From NCBI RefSeq assembly GCF_023955655.1, contig NZ_JAMXHT010000004.1:248001-312000 (forward strand): 64,000 nucleotides of DNA, given 5' to 3'. The notes beneath the pieces are model-generated. The model worked only from the letters and a program-made list of their open reading frames with translations. It had not been told where the DNA came from and ran no database searches. A program made the position numbers and the translations under genes. The stretch comes from Ralstonia soli. GTDB taxonomy: Bacteria; Pseudomonadota; Gammaproteobacteria; Burkholderiales; Burkholderiaceae. Positions 8,471 to 18,195 of the stretch are shown piece by piece. Position 1 is the first letter of the stretch. Each line of letters opens with the position of its first letter.

Positions 8471-10024
8471 CTAGCGCAAAGACCTCTGCAACCAGATAGC
8501 ACCAGCACACACCACCGCAATCACCGCCCCCCAGGCAAACAAATCACTCACCGCCAGCAACGTCGCCTGCCGATCAATCTCAGCAGAAATCCGAATCAGC
8601 TCCACACCTTGCAGCGGATGCGGCCACTGCCAGGCAGGCGTGAGCGCACTCACATGCCCCACCAGATCCGTCCGGTGCTGCGCCTGCCCACGCTGCAGCA
8701 GCAACGTGGCCGCCATCGTGCCGAAGGCCTGCGCCCAGGCCCGCATGATCCCCTTGAACTGATAGGCGTGGCCGAAATCCTTGGCGGGCATGTCCACGAA
8801 CGTGAGCCCCGCCACCTGGATCACCACGAACATCCCCACCATGCCTTCGATCATGAAGCCCGGCGCCACCGCCGCCACGGAAGCCCCTGGCATGGCCGCG
8901 CGCGACATCCACAACAGCGCCGTTGCCATCAGCACGAAGCCGATGGAGATCAGCACGCGCTTGGTCGGCAGCACATTCGTCAACTGGAAGTTCAGCACGC
9001 CCAGCACGATGGTCACCAGCCCGCCCAGGCTCATCAATTGCGCGGTGGTCTCGTAACGGAAGCCCAGGCCGTTCTGCAGCAGGCTCGACGACAGAAAGCC
9101 CCACGCGCTGGCAAACACGTAGTAGATGGCATAGAACACCATGCCCATCAGGAAGCGGCGCTGCAGCGTGGCGCGCAGGTCCACCCACGGCAGCGGGTGG
9201 GCGGTCTGGCGAATGCCGATCCAGGCGATGAGCGCCACCACGGCAATGATCGGCACCACCTGCGCGGGTGACCCATCCGGGTGAATGAAGCGTGCCTGCT
9301 GGAACCCGTGCAGCGCAATCAGTGCCGCCACCCCGAACGCAACGGCCGAAGGCCAGTCGAGCGAGGCGAAATCGCCCTTGCGCTCATGCATCTTCGGGTG
9401 CGGATAGAACGCGGCTACCAGCCCGCACACCACCACCGCCACCAGCAGCTGGGCGACGAAGATGGCGCGCCAGCCAAACTGCTCCGTGAGCGCGGCCGAC
9501 AGCATCGGAGACACGCAGCTCAGTCCGAAGATGCCGTAGATCATCCCCTTCATCAGCGTGCGGCGTTCCTGCGCGGGGCTGTGCTGCACGAAGATGCGCG
9601 AAGTGGACAGCATCGGCCCGCCGCCAAAACCCTGCACCGCCCGGCCCAGCACCAGCATCGTGCCGCCCTCGGCCGCCGCGCACATCAGCGTGCCGATAAT
9701 GAAGACGAGTAGCGACAGCAGCGTGTGCTTGCGATACGTCATGTGGTCGGCCAGCCGGCCCATCACCAGGATCGCCAAGCTGGCCGCCGCCGCATAGGCC
9801 GTCACGGCCCAGAGATAAATGTCTTGTGACGCCAGTACCCCGCCCTCGATATGCGGCCCCGCAATCGAGAACATCAGGTTGGACATGTAGTCCACGCCTG
9901 TTGCCAGGCCGATCACCATGCCCACCATGCGCAGTTCCATCCGGCTGCCCACAGTCGATTCGGCAGCAGGTTTGCGGAGCGCGGGGGGCGGTGAAGCCAT
10001 GTGGTCTGTGCTTGGCGTGTTCAT
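8471..10024 (-). CDS. MFS transporter, DHA2 (EmrB/QacA-like) family
   Basis: A 517-aa inner-membrane protein with about 14 predicted hydrophobic segments, as in the drug:H+ antiporter-2 family. Family motifs include the loop 2-3 GRLADHMTYRKH, the motif-C-like helix around GIFGLSCVSPMLSAAL, and GRAVQGFGGG. It probably exports a small toxic or aromatic compound. No membrane-fusion partner (EmrA-like) is next to it. It is divergent from the LysR gene at 10089, with starts only 64 bp apart, which suggests control by that regulator. The exact substrate cannot be read from sequence. Confidence 0.88.
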   Translation of the reverse strand: MNTPSTDHMASPPPALRKPAAESTVGSRMELRMVGMVIGLATGVDYMSNLMFSIAGPHIEGGVLASQDIYLWAVTAYAAAASLAILVMGRLADHMTYRKHTLLSLLVFIIGTLMCAAAEGGTMLVLGRAVQGFGGGPMLSTSRIFVQHSPAQERRTLMKGMIYGIFGLSCVSPMLSAALTEQFGWRAIFVAQLLVAVVVCGLVAAFYPHPKMHERKGDFASLDWPSAVAFGVAALIALHGFQQARFIHPDGSPAQVVPIIAVVALIAWIGIRQTAHPLPWVDLRATLQRRFLMGMVFYAIYYVFASAWGFLSSSLLQNGLGFRYETTAQLMSLGGLVTIVLGVLNFQLTNVLPTKRVLISIGFVLMATALLWMSRAAMPGASVAAVAPGFMIEGMVGMFVVIQVAGLTFVDMPAKDFGHAYQFKGIMRAWAQAFGTMAATLLLQRGQAQHRTDLVGHVSALTPAWQWPHPLQGVELIRISAEIDRQATLLAVSDLFAWGAVIAVVCAGAIWLQRSLR

Positions 10025-10088
10025 GCGGGGATGGTAATTTGCCTTGAAACCGGCGGAAACCGCCCTCCAACAAATTCATTGTTCAATT

Positions 10089-11057
10089 ATGCGAACGACG
10101 GACTGGAACGACTGGGACACCTTCTGCACCGTGGCCACACTCGGCAGCTTCACACGCGCGGCCGATCGCCTGGGGTTGCCCAAGTCGTCGGTCAGTACAG
10201 CGGTGTCGCGGCTGGAAGGCAAGATGGGCGTGCGCCTGTTCGAACGTAGCACGCGGCGTTTGCGCCTGACCGATGCCGGCGAAGCCCTGCTGCGCGATGC
10301 CGGACCCTTGTTCCAGCGGCTGCGCGAAGTCTCGGAAGACGCGGCTGCGACGTTTCAGTCACCCGCAGGCACGCTGCGCATTGCCATGCCGTACGAGTTT
10401 GCCGCCAGGCAGCTCGCCGAGGTGGTATTGGAAGTCATGCGCGAGCACACCGCCCTGCGCATCGAGGTGGACGTGGCCCCGCGCCAGATCGATCCCCTGG
10501 CCCAGGGCTACGACATCATGCTGACCGTGCCGCGCGGGCCCTTACCCGATTCGGGGCTGGTTGCCCAGCGCGTGTTCGACCTGCGGCGCGCCATGGTGGT
10601 CGCGCCGCAACTGCTGAAACGCCTTGGGCCGCTCACCCACCCCGACCAGCTCGTCGACTGGCCTTGCCTCGGTACCTCCAACGAAACCGAATGGCAGGTC
10701 CGCACACCCGGCGGCGAGACCATCAATCTCCCCCTCGATTTCCGCATGCGCACGTCCAACAGCGAATTGCGGATGCAAGCGGCCATTGCTGGCCTGGGCG
10801 TCGCCCGAATCACTTCCGTTTTTGCCACCGACCTGATCGCGTCCGGCGCGCTGCAAGAGGTGCTGACGGCGTTCCAGTCCCCGCCGATGCGCGTCTATGC
10901 CGTCTTTCCGGGCCGGCGCCTGATGCCGGCCAAGGTAAAAGTCTTTATGGACGCCCTGCACCGCCGCATCGAGCAATCCCGCGAGCAGCACGCCGACGTG
11001 CGTCCCACCTTCGTGGACGAAGCGGCGACGTCGTGGCCGCCCGAATCGCTGCTCTGA
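10089..11057 (+). CDS. LysR-type transcriptional regulator, divergent from MFS exporter
   Basis: A 322-aa LysR regulator. The winged helix covers residues 1-65 with [24 protein letters not shown] and ends in [13 protein letters not shown]. The effector domain follows, including the AARITSVF-like hinge ([14 protein letters not shown]). The sequence resembles the AaeR/DsdC-like group with a short effector domain and a serine-rich recognition helix. The start is ATG 10089; there is no convincing Shine-Dalgarno, and a 15-codon upstream extension in frame is possible. Its natural target is the divergent MFS gene. Ligand unknown. Confidence 0.88.
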   Translation: MRTTDWNDWDTFCTVATLGSFTRAADRLGLPKSSVSTAVSRLEGKMGVRLFERSTRRLRLTDAGEALLRDAGPLFQRLREVSEDAAATFQSPAGTLRIAMPYEFAARQLAEVVLEVMREHTALRIEVDVAPRQIDPLAQGYDIMLTVPRGPLPDSGLVAQRVFDLRRAMVVAPQLLKRLGPLTHPDQLVDWPCLGTSNETEWQVRTPGGETINLPLDFRMRTSNSELRMQAAIAGLGVARITSVFATDLIASGALQEVLTAFQSPPMRVYAVFPGRRLMPAKVKVFMDALHRRIEQSREQHADVRPTFVDEAATSWPPESLL

Positions 11058-11094
11058 TCCCAAGGCCTCTCTTCTTCTATACGTAGGCAAGACC

Positions 11095-11586
11095 ATGCGC
11101 TCGTTTATCCGCTCCCTGACCCGCCTTCCCATCCTCGTTGCCGCGCTGGGGCTGTGCGCCACCGCGTGCTCGCGCGCCGAAGACATCGGCAGCGTCAGCA
11201 CCAATTTCCGCATTACCGGCTCTGACAAGATCGTTGTCGAGGCGTTTGACGACCCGCTCGTGCAGGGCGTGACCTGTTATGTATCGCGCGCCCGCACCGG
11301 CGGCATCAAGGGCACGCTGGGCGTGGCCGAAGACGTGAGCGAGGCGGCGGTGGCCTGCCGCCAGGTGGACGACATCGCGTTCACCAAGCCGCTGCCGCAG
11401 CAGGACGACATGTTCACGCAGCGCCTGTCGCTCGTCTTCAAGACACTGCACGTGGTGCGCGTGGTAGACCGAAAGCGCAACGTGCTGGTCTATCTGGTGT
11501 ATTCCGACAAGGTCATCTCGGGCAGCCCGAAGAACAGCGTGACGGCGGTGCCGGTGCCGGCCAGCCAGCCGATCCCCGTCAAATAG
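11095..11586 (+). CDS. creA: CreA family periplasmic protein
   Basis: A 163-aa exported protein of the CreA family, whose biochemical role is unknown although the name derives from catabolite regulation in E. coli. The signal peptide occupies about residues 1-25. Cys24 in the local context ATACS could be a weak lipobox, whereas E. coli CreA is simply secreted. The mature part carries the family core: [29 protein letters not shown] and [12 protein letters not shown]. It lies 37 bp after the LysR gene on the same strand and could share its transcript, but no functional link is evident. Confidence 0.92.
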   Translation: MRSFIRSLTRLPILVAALGLCATACSRAEDIGSVSTNFRITGSDKIVVEAFDDPLVQGVTCYVSRARTGGIKGTLGVAEDVSEAAVACRQVDDIAFTKPLPQQDDMFTQRLSLVFKTLHVVRVVDRKRNVLVYLVYSDKVISGSPKNSVTAVPVPASQPIPVK

Positions 11587-11660
11587 CGTCAGAAGCGGCG
11601 ATTGCACCGCATTGGTGCCGCGCAAAGAAAGCGTGGCGGCCAAGCAACGCGAAGTGGTGC

Positions 11661-11678
11661 ATACGTAAGCTTACGTAT
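11661..11678. repeat. Perfect 18-bp palindrome ATACGTAAGCTTACGTAT
   Basis: A perfect palindrome lies between creA and the small gene at 11746, flanked on both sides by GGTGC (direct repeat). It sits about 20 bp upstream of a TATCAT box (11700-11705) that could be a -10 element. This placement fits a dimeric repressor or activator site for the small gene. No regulator is adjacent to identify it. Confidence 0.6.
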
Positions 11679-11745
11679 GGTGCATTGCAATATTTGGTCT
11701 ATCATAGGGGTATTCCCTAACCGGGAAATCCCTAAGAGGCCAATC

Positions 11746-11922
11746 ATGCAAAACACGAACGACCTGAAGCTGACCGACCAACTCGAGCGCGAACTGATCG
11801 AGCGCGAGATGTCCGAAGGTATCTACTACTATCGCCGCCCGAACGGCACCTCGTTCTCGTTCGCCCAGTTCTTCTCGGCAATCGCGAACCTGTTCAGCAC
11901 GCAACGCACCGCCAAGGCCTGA
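11746..11922 (+). CDS. Unrecognised 58-residue protein
   Basis: A small gene supported by AAGAGG 6 bases before the ATG and by a well-organised upstream region with the 18-bp palindrome and the inverted pair TTCCC/GGGAA. The protein has a charged N-terminal half (LTDQLERELIEREMSE) and a tyrosine/arginine- and phenylalanine-rich C-terminal half (YYYRRPNG, then SFAQFFSAIANLF) that could form one amphipathic or membrane-associated helix. I do not recognise a family with confidence; it recalls other short stress-type proteins of Burkholderiaceae. No signal peptide. Confidence 0.7.
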   Translation: MQNTNDLKLTDQLERELIEREMSEGIYYYRRPNGTSFSFAQFFSAIANLFSTQRTAKA

Positions 11923-12293
11923 CCTGTTGTCAGCCGCCATTGTTGTTGATGGGCGTGTGCCCGAGCTAGCTGTAGCGTAGTCATCGCAATACCAGCAGTA
12001 CCGTGCGCCGGCCGTGGGCGACCACGCAAGCCGCCACACCCGCCAGGTCATGACCGCCTGGTGCCAAATCGAGGGCCGGATTCCGGCCCTTTGTCATGTC
12101 TGCGGCACCTGCATTGCGTGCCGCAGCATCGTCCCTTCCCTGCCGCCTGCCCCTACCGCGCTGCGGTTGTCTTCTCCTTGGCCTGTGCTTTACTGAGTAG
12201 AGTCGCCACCACCGATACCCAGATTCCGCGCGCCTCTTCGTTGCAAGGAAGGCGCACAACGGAGCCCCGGCGACCATCCCCAAGGAGACTCCC
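11923..12293. other. 371-bp gap before the molybdenum hydroxylase operon
   Basis: I see no credible gene here. It holds a hairpin AGGGCCGG-ATT-CCGGCCCT at 12073-12091 followed by TTT, a possible terminator for the small gene. After it comes the operon leader, ending in AAGGAG 8 bases before the coxS-like ATG. No strong dyad or riboswitch-like structure was found. Confidence 0.5.
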
Positions 12294-12821
12294 ATGGCGA
12301 TCAGCCTCAAGCTGTCGGTCAACGGTGCACCTGTCACCGTCAGTGTCGAACCCCATACCCTGCTGGTCCAAATGCTGCGCGAGCAACTGCGGCTCACCGG
12401 CACCCACATCGGGTGCGATACGGCGCAATGCGGCGCCTGCACGGTGCATATGAACGGGCGCGCGGTGAAGTCGTGCAACATTCTGGCGGTGCAGGCCGAT
12501 GGCGCCGAGGTGACCACCATCGAAGGGTTGTCCAAGGATGGTGCACTGCACCCGATGCAGGAGGCGTTTCGTGAATGCCATGGTCTGCAATGCGGCTTCT
12601 GCACACCGGGCATGGTGATGGCCGCCACGGCGCTGGTCGCACAGCGCCCACATCCGGACGAACATAGGGTGCGCGAGCAGCTCGACGGCAACCTGTGCCG
12701 CTGCACGGGGTATCACAACATCGTGCGCGCCGTGATGAAGGGCGCCGAAGCCATGGCGGAGGCTGAAGGCAACGATGCCTCCCTGCAAAGCCTGGCCGCC
12801 GCCCGCGCCCACGCTGCCTGA
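12294..12821 (+). CDS. (2Fe-2S)-binding small subunit of a molybdenum hydroxylase (CoxS-like)
   Basis: Small subunit (175 aa) of a xanthine-oxidase-family enzyme, carrying electrons from the molybdenum site to FAD. The plant-ferredoxin-type cluster is bound by C41, C46, C49 and C61 ([11 protein letters not shown]). The second cluster, in the helical domain, uses C100, C103, C135 and C137 (CGFC, then CRC). It is the first gene of a seven-gene run on one strand, preceded by AAGGAG. The tail after about residue 160 is alanine-rich and unusual but short. Homologues exist in CO, nicotine, quinoline and aldehyde oxidoreductases. Confidence 0.95.
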   Translation: MAISLKLSVNGAPVTVSVEPHTLLVQMLREQLRLTGTHIGCDTAQCGACTVHMNGRAVKSCNILAVQADGAEVTTIEGLSKDGALHPMQEAFRECHGLQCGFCTPGMVMAATALVAQRPHPDEHRVREQLDGNLCRCTGYHNIVRAVMKGAEAMAEAEGNDASLQSLAAARAHAA

Positions 12822-12840
12822 TCCGAGCGAGGAGACCACC

Positions 12841-15219
12841 ATGAACGCTCCCGCAGAACCCAACAACCACCTGATCGGCGCAGCCGTCAAGCGCAAGGAA
12901 GACTACCGCTTCCTCACCGGCGCCGGACAGTACACCGACGACGTCATCCAGGCGCACCAGTCGTATGCGGTGTTCCTGCGTTCGCCGTATGCGCATGCGC
13001 GCATCAAGCACATCAATGCGGATGCTGCACGCAAGCATCCGGGTGTGCTGGCCGTGCTCACAGGCGACGACCTGGCCGCCGACAAGGTGGGCGGCTTGCC
13101 GTGCGGCTGGCTGATCCACAGCATTGACGGCACGCCGATGAAGGAGCCGCCCCACCCCGTGCTCGCGCAAGGCAAGGTGCGCCACGTGGGCGACCAGGTG
13201 GCGCTGGTGGTGGCGGAATCGGTGAAGATCGCCAAGGACGCCGTCGAGATGATCGACGTGGAGTACGAAGAACTGCCTGCGGTGGTCGACACCGCTACGG
13301 CGGACACCGCCCGCTCCGCTGTCCACGACGAGGTGCCCGACAACATCTGCTACACCTGGGGCCACGGCGATAAGGCCGCTACCGATGCCGCCTTTGCCAA
13401 GGCTGCGCATGTCACGCAACTGCATATCGTCAACAACCGGCTGATCCCGAACGCCATCGAGCCGCGCGCCGTCAACGCCAGCTATTCACGCCAGGACGAC
13501 AGCTACACGCTCTACGTCGCCAACCAGAACCCGCATGTGGAGCGCCTGCTGATGTCGGCCTTCGTGCTGGGCCTGACCGAAGCGAAGGTGCGTGTGATTG
13601 CGCCCGATGTGGGCGGCGGTTTCGGCTCGAAGATCTTCCTGTACCCGGAAGATGTGGCGCTCACGTGGGCATCGAAGAAGGTGGGCCGGCCGATCAAGTG
13701 GACGGCCGAGCGGTCCGAATCCTTCCTGACCGACGCGCATGGGCGTGACCACGTTACGCATGCCGAACTGGCCCTCGATGCGCAGGGCAACTTCCTCGCC
13801 ATGCGCGTGCATACGACGGCCAACATGGGTGCGTATCTGTCGACGTTTGCCAGCAGCGTGCCGACCATCCTCTACGCGACGCTGCTTGCGGGCCAGTACA
13901 AGACGCCGGCCATTTACGCTGAGGTGAAGGCCGTGTTCACGAACACTGCGCCGGTCGATGCATACCGCGGCGCCGGGCGGCCCGAGGCAACGTACGTGGT
14001 CGAGCGCCTGGTTGAAACCGCCGCGCGCGAGTTGCAGATCGACCCCGCCGAACTGCGCCGCCGCAACTTCATCCGCACGTTCCCCTACGCCACGCCGGTC
14101 GGTCTGACCTACGACACGGGCGACTACGAGCCCTGCCTCGACCGCGCCATCGAACTGGCTGACGTGAAAGGCTTCGCCGCCCGCCGCGATGCCTCGCGCG
14201 CAAAGGGCCGACTGCGCGGCATGGGCTACTCCTGCTATATCGAGGCGTGCGGGCTGGCGCCGTCGAACATCGCCGGAGCGCTCGGCGCGCGTGCGGGGTT
14301 GTTCGAAGCGGGCGAGATCCGCGTGCACCCCACGGGCTCCGTCACCGTGTTCACCGGTTCACACAGCCACGGTCAAGGCCATGAGACGACGTTTGCGCAG
14401 GTGGTGGCCGATCGCCTGGGTGTGCCCATCGAGAACATCGAAGTCGTGCATGGCGATACGGGACGCATCCCCTTCGGCATGGGTACGTACGGCTCGCGTT
14501 CGATTGCCGTGGGCGGCTCGGCCATCATGAAAGCGCTCGACAAGATCGAAGCCAAGGCCAAGAAGATCGCCGCGCATCTGCTGGAAGCATCCGCCGAAGA
14601 CATCGAGTTCAAGGACGGCGTCTTCCGCGTGGCCGGCACCGATCGCACCAAGACCTTCGGCGAAGTCGCGCTCACGGCCTATGTGCCGCACAACTACCCG
14701 CTCGACAAGCTCGAACCGGGCCTGGACGAAAACGCCTTCTACGACCCGACCAACTTCACCTATCCCGCAGGCGCGTACATCTGCGAGGTGGAAGTGGACC
14801 CCGATACCGGCGAGGTCCACATCGACCGCTTCGTTGCGGTGGACGATTTCGGCAACATCATCAACCCGATGATCGTCGAGGGGCAGGTGCATGGAGGCCT
14901 CGGCCAGGGTATCGGTCAGGCGCTGATGGAGGCCTGCGTGTACGACGAAAACGGCCAGCTGCTGACCGGCTCGTACATGGACTACGCCATGCCGCGCGCC
15001 GACAACCTGCCGAGCTTTACCGTCGAAACCGCCAAGGGCACACCGTGCACGCACAACCCGCTGGGCGTGAAGGGGTGCGGTGAGGCAGGTGCCATCGGCT
15101 CGCCGCCAGCGCTCATCAACGCCATCGTCGATGCGCTGACGCCGCTGGGCGTGAAGGACATCCAGATGCCCGCCACGCCGCATCGTGTCTGGCAGACCAT
15201 CCAAGCGGCCAAGGCCTAG
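12841..15219 (+). CDS. Molybdenum-binding large subunit, form II CoxL-like
   Basis: A 792-aa catalytic subunit of a molybdenum hydroxylase. The active-site loop is AYRGAGR at 374-380, the signature of form II (CODH-like) proteins, and not the AYRCSFR of true aerobic CO dehydrogenase with its Cys ligand to copper. The catalytic glutamate is E748 in GCGEAG. Molybdopterin-binding stretches GGGFGSK and the GQGHETTF region are present. The start at 12841 follows GGAG and gives the family N-terminus ([23 protein letters not shown]). It follows coxS by 19 bp. Form II proteins occur in many non-carboxydotrophs, and their natural substrates are mostly unknown. Confidence 0.95.
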   Translation: MNAPAEPNNHLIGAAVKRKEDYRFLTGAGQYTDDVIQAHQSYAVFLRSPYAHARIKHINADAARKHPGVLAVLTGDDLAADKVGGLPCGWLIHSIDGTPMKEPPHPVLAQGKVRHVGDQVALVVAESVKIAKDAVEMIDVEYEELPAVVDTATADTARSAVHDEVPDNICYTWGHGDKAATDAAFAKAAHVTQLHIVNNRLIPNAIEPRAVNASYSRQDDSYTLYVANQNPHVERLLMSAFVLGLTEAKVRVIAPDVGGGFGSKIFLYPEDVALTWASKKVGRPIKWTAERSESFLTDAHGRDHVTHAELALDAQGNFLAMRVHTTANMGAYLSTFASSVPTILYATLLAGQYKTPAIYAEVKAVFTNTAPVDAYRGAGRPEATYVVERLVETAARELQIDPAELRRRNFIRTFPYATPVGLTYDTGDYEPCLDRAIELADVKGFAARRDASRAKGRLRGMGYSCYIEACGLAPSNIAGALGARAGLFEAGEIRVHPTGSVTVFTGSHSHGQGHETTFAQVVADRLGVPIENIEVVHGDTGRIPFGMGTYGSRSIAVGGSAIMKALDKIEAKAKKIAAHLLEASAEDIEFKDGVFRVAGTDRTKTFGEVALTAYVPHNYPLDKLEPGLDENAFYDPTNFTYPAGAYICEVEVDPDTGEVHIDRFVAVDDFGNIINPMIVEGQVHGGLGQGIGQALMEACVYDENGQLLTGSYMDYAMPRADNLPSFTVETAKGTPCTHNPLGVKGCGEAGAIGSPPALINAIVDALTPLGVKDIQMPATPHRVWQTIQAAKA

Positions 15220-15234
15220 GCAGAGGAGCCCACC

Positions 15235-16041
15235 ATGTACGACTTCGAGTACCAGAAAGCCACCGACGCCCAGACCGCCGTCACCGCGATGAAGACGCAT
15301 GCCGACGCCAAGTACCTCGGCGGCGGCCAGAGCCTGCTGGCGGCGATGAAGCTGCGGCTGGCGCAACCGTCCACGCTGGTCGATGTCACGCGCATTCCCG
15401 GCATGTCGGGTATCCGCTCGCAGCCGGGCGTCATCACCGTAGGGGCCGCCACACGCCATGCGGATGTGGCCGAAAACGCGGACATTGTCCGTATGCTGCC
15501 CGCCCTGGCAGAACTGGCCGGCGGTATCGGCGACCGACAGGTGCGGGCCATGGGCACGCTCGGCGGGTCGCTGGCCAACAACGACCCGGCCGCGTGCTAT
15601 CCGGCCGCTGTGCTGGGCCTGAACGCCACCGTCGTCACCGAGCGGCGCAACATCGCGGCGGACGACTTCTTCCTCGGCATGTACGAGACGGCGTTGGCTG
15701 CAGACGAGCTCATCACCGAGGTGCAGTTCCCCGTGCCGGATCAGGCGGCCTACGTGAAGTTCCGCAACCCGGCATCGCGCTTTGCGCTGGTGGGTGTGTT
15801 CGTCAGCCGCAAGGGCAACAACGTGCGCGTGGCGGTGACGGGCGCGGCGCCGTGCGTGTTCCGGTGTACGCCGCTGGAGCAGGCGCTGGCCGCCAATTTC
15901 ACGTCGGAAGCTGCACGCAAGGTGGTGGTCTCGCCCGATGATCTGGTGGGCGATCTGCATGCCTCGCCGGAATATCGGGCGCACCTGATTCCGGTGCTCG
16001 CGGCACGCGCCGTGGAGCACGCCCTGGCGAAGCACCATTAA
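15235..16041 (+). CDS. FAD-binding medium subunit of molybdenum hydroxylase (CoxM-like)
   Basis: A 268-aa flavoprotein subunit that passes electrons from the iron-sulfur subunit to an external acceptor. The FAD motifs are AKYLGGGQSLL (near residue 30) and the TLGGSLANNDPA stretch (near 105-116), both well conserved. The C-terminal CODH-FAD domain includes VAVTGAAPCVFR. It sits 15 bp after the large subunit with GAGGAG before its ATG. The S-L-M gene order differs from the M-S-L order of Oligotropha coxMSL, another sign that this is a CODH relative and not CODH itself. Confidence 0.95.
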   Translation: MYDFEYQKATDAQTAVTAMKTHADAKYLGGGQSLLAAMKLRLAQPSTLVDVTRIPGMSGIRSQPGVITVGAATRHADVAENADIVRMLPALAELAGGIGDRQVRAMGTLGGSLANNDPAACYPAAVLGLNATVVTERRNIAADDFFLGMYETALAADELITEVQFPVPDQAAYVKFRNPASRFALVGVFVSRKGNNVRVAVTGAAPCVFRCTPLEQALAANFTSEAARKVVVSPDDLVGDLHASPEYRAHLIPVLAARAVEHALAKHH

Positions 16042-16062
16042 GCGTATCGGCCAAGGAACGGC

Positions 16063-16959
16063 ATGCCGGTCGACTCCATCGACGACTGCATCGCGCAACT
16101 GCAGGGCCAGGGCTATTTCGCCAGCCGCGAGTTGGCCACGGCCCTGTTCCTCGCACTGCGCATGCAGCGGCCGCTGTTTCTGGAGGGTGAACCCGGTGTC
16201 GGCAAGACCGAGCTGGCGAAGGCGGCGGCGGGGCTGCTCGGCACATCGCTGCTGCGGCTGCAATGCTACGAAGGGCTCGACACCGCCAGCGCGCTGTACG
16301 AGTGGGATTACCCGCGCCAGATCATGGCCCTGCGCCTGGCGGAGGCGGCGGGCAACAAACCTAGCGCCGATACGCTCTACCGTGATGAATTCCTGCTCAA
16401 GCGCCCGTTGTTGCAGGCGCTGCTGCCAGACCCCAACCACCCCGACACACCCCGCGTCTTGCTGATCGACGAAATCGATCGAGCGGACGAGCCGTTCGAG
16501 GCGTTTCTGCTGGAGCTGCTGTCGGATTTTCAGGTGTCGATTCCTGAGTTTGGTACGGTGCGCGCGCAGGTGATTCCCCTGGTCATCATGACCTCCAATC
16601 GCACGCGCGAGGTGCATGACGCGCTCAAGCGGCGCTGCCTGTATCAGTGGATCGGCTACCCCGACAAGGCCCGCGAACTGCAGATCGTGGCGCAGCGCGC
16701 GCCCGAGACTGCCGCCCGCCTGCAACAGCGCGCGGTCGATTTCGTACATCGGCTGCGCGGCATCGACCTGTTCAAGGCACCCGGCATTGCCGAGGCCATC
16801 GACTGGTGCCGCGCACTGGCCGCGCTGAACGTGACAGAGCTCGACCCGCAATCCGTGCAAGACACGCTGGGCGTGCTGCTCAAATACCAGGACGACCTGG
16901 CCCGCGTGGATGCGCCGACCATCGAGCAATTACTTGCCGCGCCCGCGCTGCCGGAGTAA
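16063..16959 (+). CDS. MoxR-family AAA+ ATPase (CoxD-like)
   Basis: A 298-aa AAA+ ATPase. The Walker A is GEPGVGKT (42-49), the Walker B LLIDEID with D136/E137, and the sensor stretch is MTSNRTREVHDALKRR. In carboxydotrophs the CoxD ATPase works with the VWA protein CoxE to mature the Mo-Cu centre. Here the pair is kept next to a form II enzyme, where it probably handles cofactor insertion or sulfuration. Only 3 bp separate it from the VWA gene, so the two are clearly one unit. MoxR proteins outside such operons have other chaperone roles; the operon context decides this call. Confidence 0.93.
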   Translation: MPVDSIDDCIAQLQGQGYFASRELATALFLALRMQRPLFLEGEPGVGKTELAKAAAGLLGTSLLRLQCYEGLDTASALYEWDYPRQIMALRLAEAAGNKPSADTLYRDEFLLKRPLLQALLPDPNHPDTPRVLLIDEIDRADEPFEAFLLELLSDFQVSIPEFGTVRAQVIPLVIMTSNRTREVHDALKRRCLYQWIGYPDKARELQIVAQRAPETAARLQQRAVDFVHRLRGIDLFKAPGIAEAIDWCRALAALNVTELDPQSVQDTLGVLLKYQDDLARVDAPTIEQLLAAPALPE

Positions 16960-16962
16960 GGC

Positions 16963-18195
16963 GTGGAAGCGACCCTGCCGACGCAGTTACCAACCCTCGC
17001 CCGCAACGTGACGCACTTCGTGCGCCTGCTACGCAACGCCGGGATGCCGCTGGCGCCCTCGCGCGCGGTGGATGCCATCGAGGCCATGGCCTATGTCGAC
17101 ATCAGCCGCCGCGACGACGTGAAGGCCGCGCTGGCCGCCCTGCTCGTCTCCCACCCGGATGAGCGCACGCTGTTCGATGCCGCATTCAACGTGTTCTGGC
17201 GCGATCCGGACTGGGACGGCAAGCTGCGCGCCCTGCTGCTGCCCAAGGTGCGTGGTGGCATTCCGCCTGATCGTCGCCCTGGCAGCAACCGCCTGGCCGA
17301 TGCGCTGCGTGCGCAGCCGCCTGCCAACCTGCCGCCGGGCCCCAAGCCCGATGGCGAGCGCCATGACATCGTTGCGCCGTTGGCGTTCTCGGCCAACGAG
17401 GCCCTGCGCACGCGCGATTTCGACACGCTCAACGCGGAGGAATGGCGCACGCTGCAACACATGATCCGCCGGCGGCGCGTGCATCTGGCGCAGGAGCGCA
17501 CGCGCCGGTTGAAAGCGGCCTCGCGCGGGCGGCATCCGGACCTGCGCGCCACCGCCGCCCAAGCCGTGCGCGCCGGCGGCGAGTGGACCGGCTGGAAATA
17601 CCGCCAACCCGTCGACCGCACGCCGCCGCTTGTGCTGCTGCTCGACATCTCCGGATCGATGAGCCGCTACTCGCGCGCGGTGCTCTATTACTGCCACGCG
17701 CTGGTGCAATCGCGCGAGCGCATCCAGGCCTTCCTGTTCGGCACGCGGCTGACGAACGTCTCGCGGCAACTGCGGGAGCGCGATCCGGACATCGCCGTGC
17801 AAGCCATCGCGCAGCTTGTGCCCGACTGGTCGGGCGGTACCCGCATCGGCGCGGCGCTGGCGGAATTCAACCGCCGCTGGGCGCGTCGTACGCTCTCCGG
17901 CCGCGCCACCGTGCTGCTCGTGACCGACGGGCTCGATCACGAACACATCGACATGCTCGACGCAGAAATGGCCCGGCTGGCGCGGTTCGCGCATCGCATC
18001 GTCTGGCTCAACCCACTGCTTCGCTTTGCTGGCTTTGAACCTCGGGCACGTGGCGTGCGAGCCATCCTGCCGCACGTCGATGCGATGGTGCCTGCTCACC
18101 ACTTTGACAGCCTGGCTGCGCTGGAGCAGGAATTGGCGCATGCTCGCCGCACACGTACCCCCACCCCTGCACGCCCAACCGCACCATGGAACTGA
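16963..18195 (+). CDS. VWA domain-containing CoxE-like protein
   Basis: A 410-aa partner of the MoxR ATPase. The C-terminal von Willebrand A domain carries a full MIDAS: DISGSMS at 228-234, a central threonine region around WSGGTRIG, and VTDGLDH. The N-terminal half is basic and helical. The start is GTG with GGAG 6 bases upstream. Its 3' end overlaps the CoxG gene by 10 bp. In cox operons CoxD-CoxE is required for active-site assembly, and I infer the same kind of role here. Confidence 0.92.
   Translation: MEATLPTQLPTLARNVTHFVRLLRNAGMPLAPSRAVDAIEAMAYVDISRRDDVKAALAALLVSHPDERTLFDAAFNVFWRDPDWDGKLRALLLPKVRGGIPPDRRPGSNRLADALRAQPPANLPPGPKPDGERHDIVAPLAFSANEALRTRDFDTLNAEEWRTLQHMIRRRRVHLAQERTRRLKAASRGRHPDLRATAAQAVRAGGEWTGWKYRQPVDRTPPLVLLLDISGSMSRYSRAVLYYCHALVQSRERIQAFLFGTRLTNVSRQLRERDPDIAVQAIAQLVPDWSGGTRIGAALAEFNRRWARRTLSGRATVLLVTDGLDHEHIDMLDAEMARLARFAHRIVWLNPLLRFAGFEPRARGVRAILPHVDAMVPAHHFDSLAALEQELAHARRTRTPTPARPTAPWN

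Noticed and set aside
12841-15219. True aerobic CO dehydrogenase (form I)
   Set aside because: The active-site loop is AYRGAGR, not AYRCSFR, so the copper-binding cysteine is missing.
14359-16929. 856-codon open frame on the minus strand
   Set aside because: It lies across coxL, coxM and MoxR genes, all with clear motifs. The translation shows no domain and is His/Gln/Arg-rich shadow sequence.
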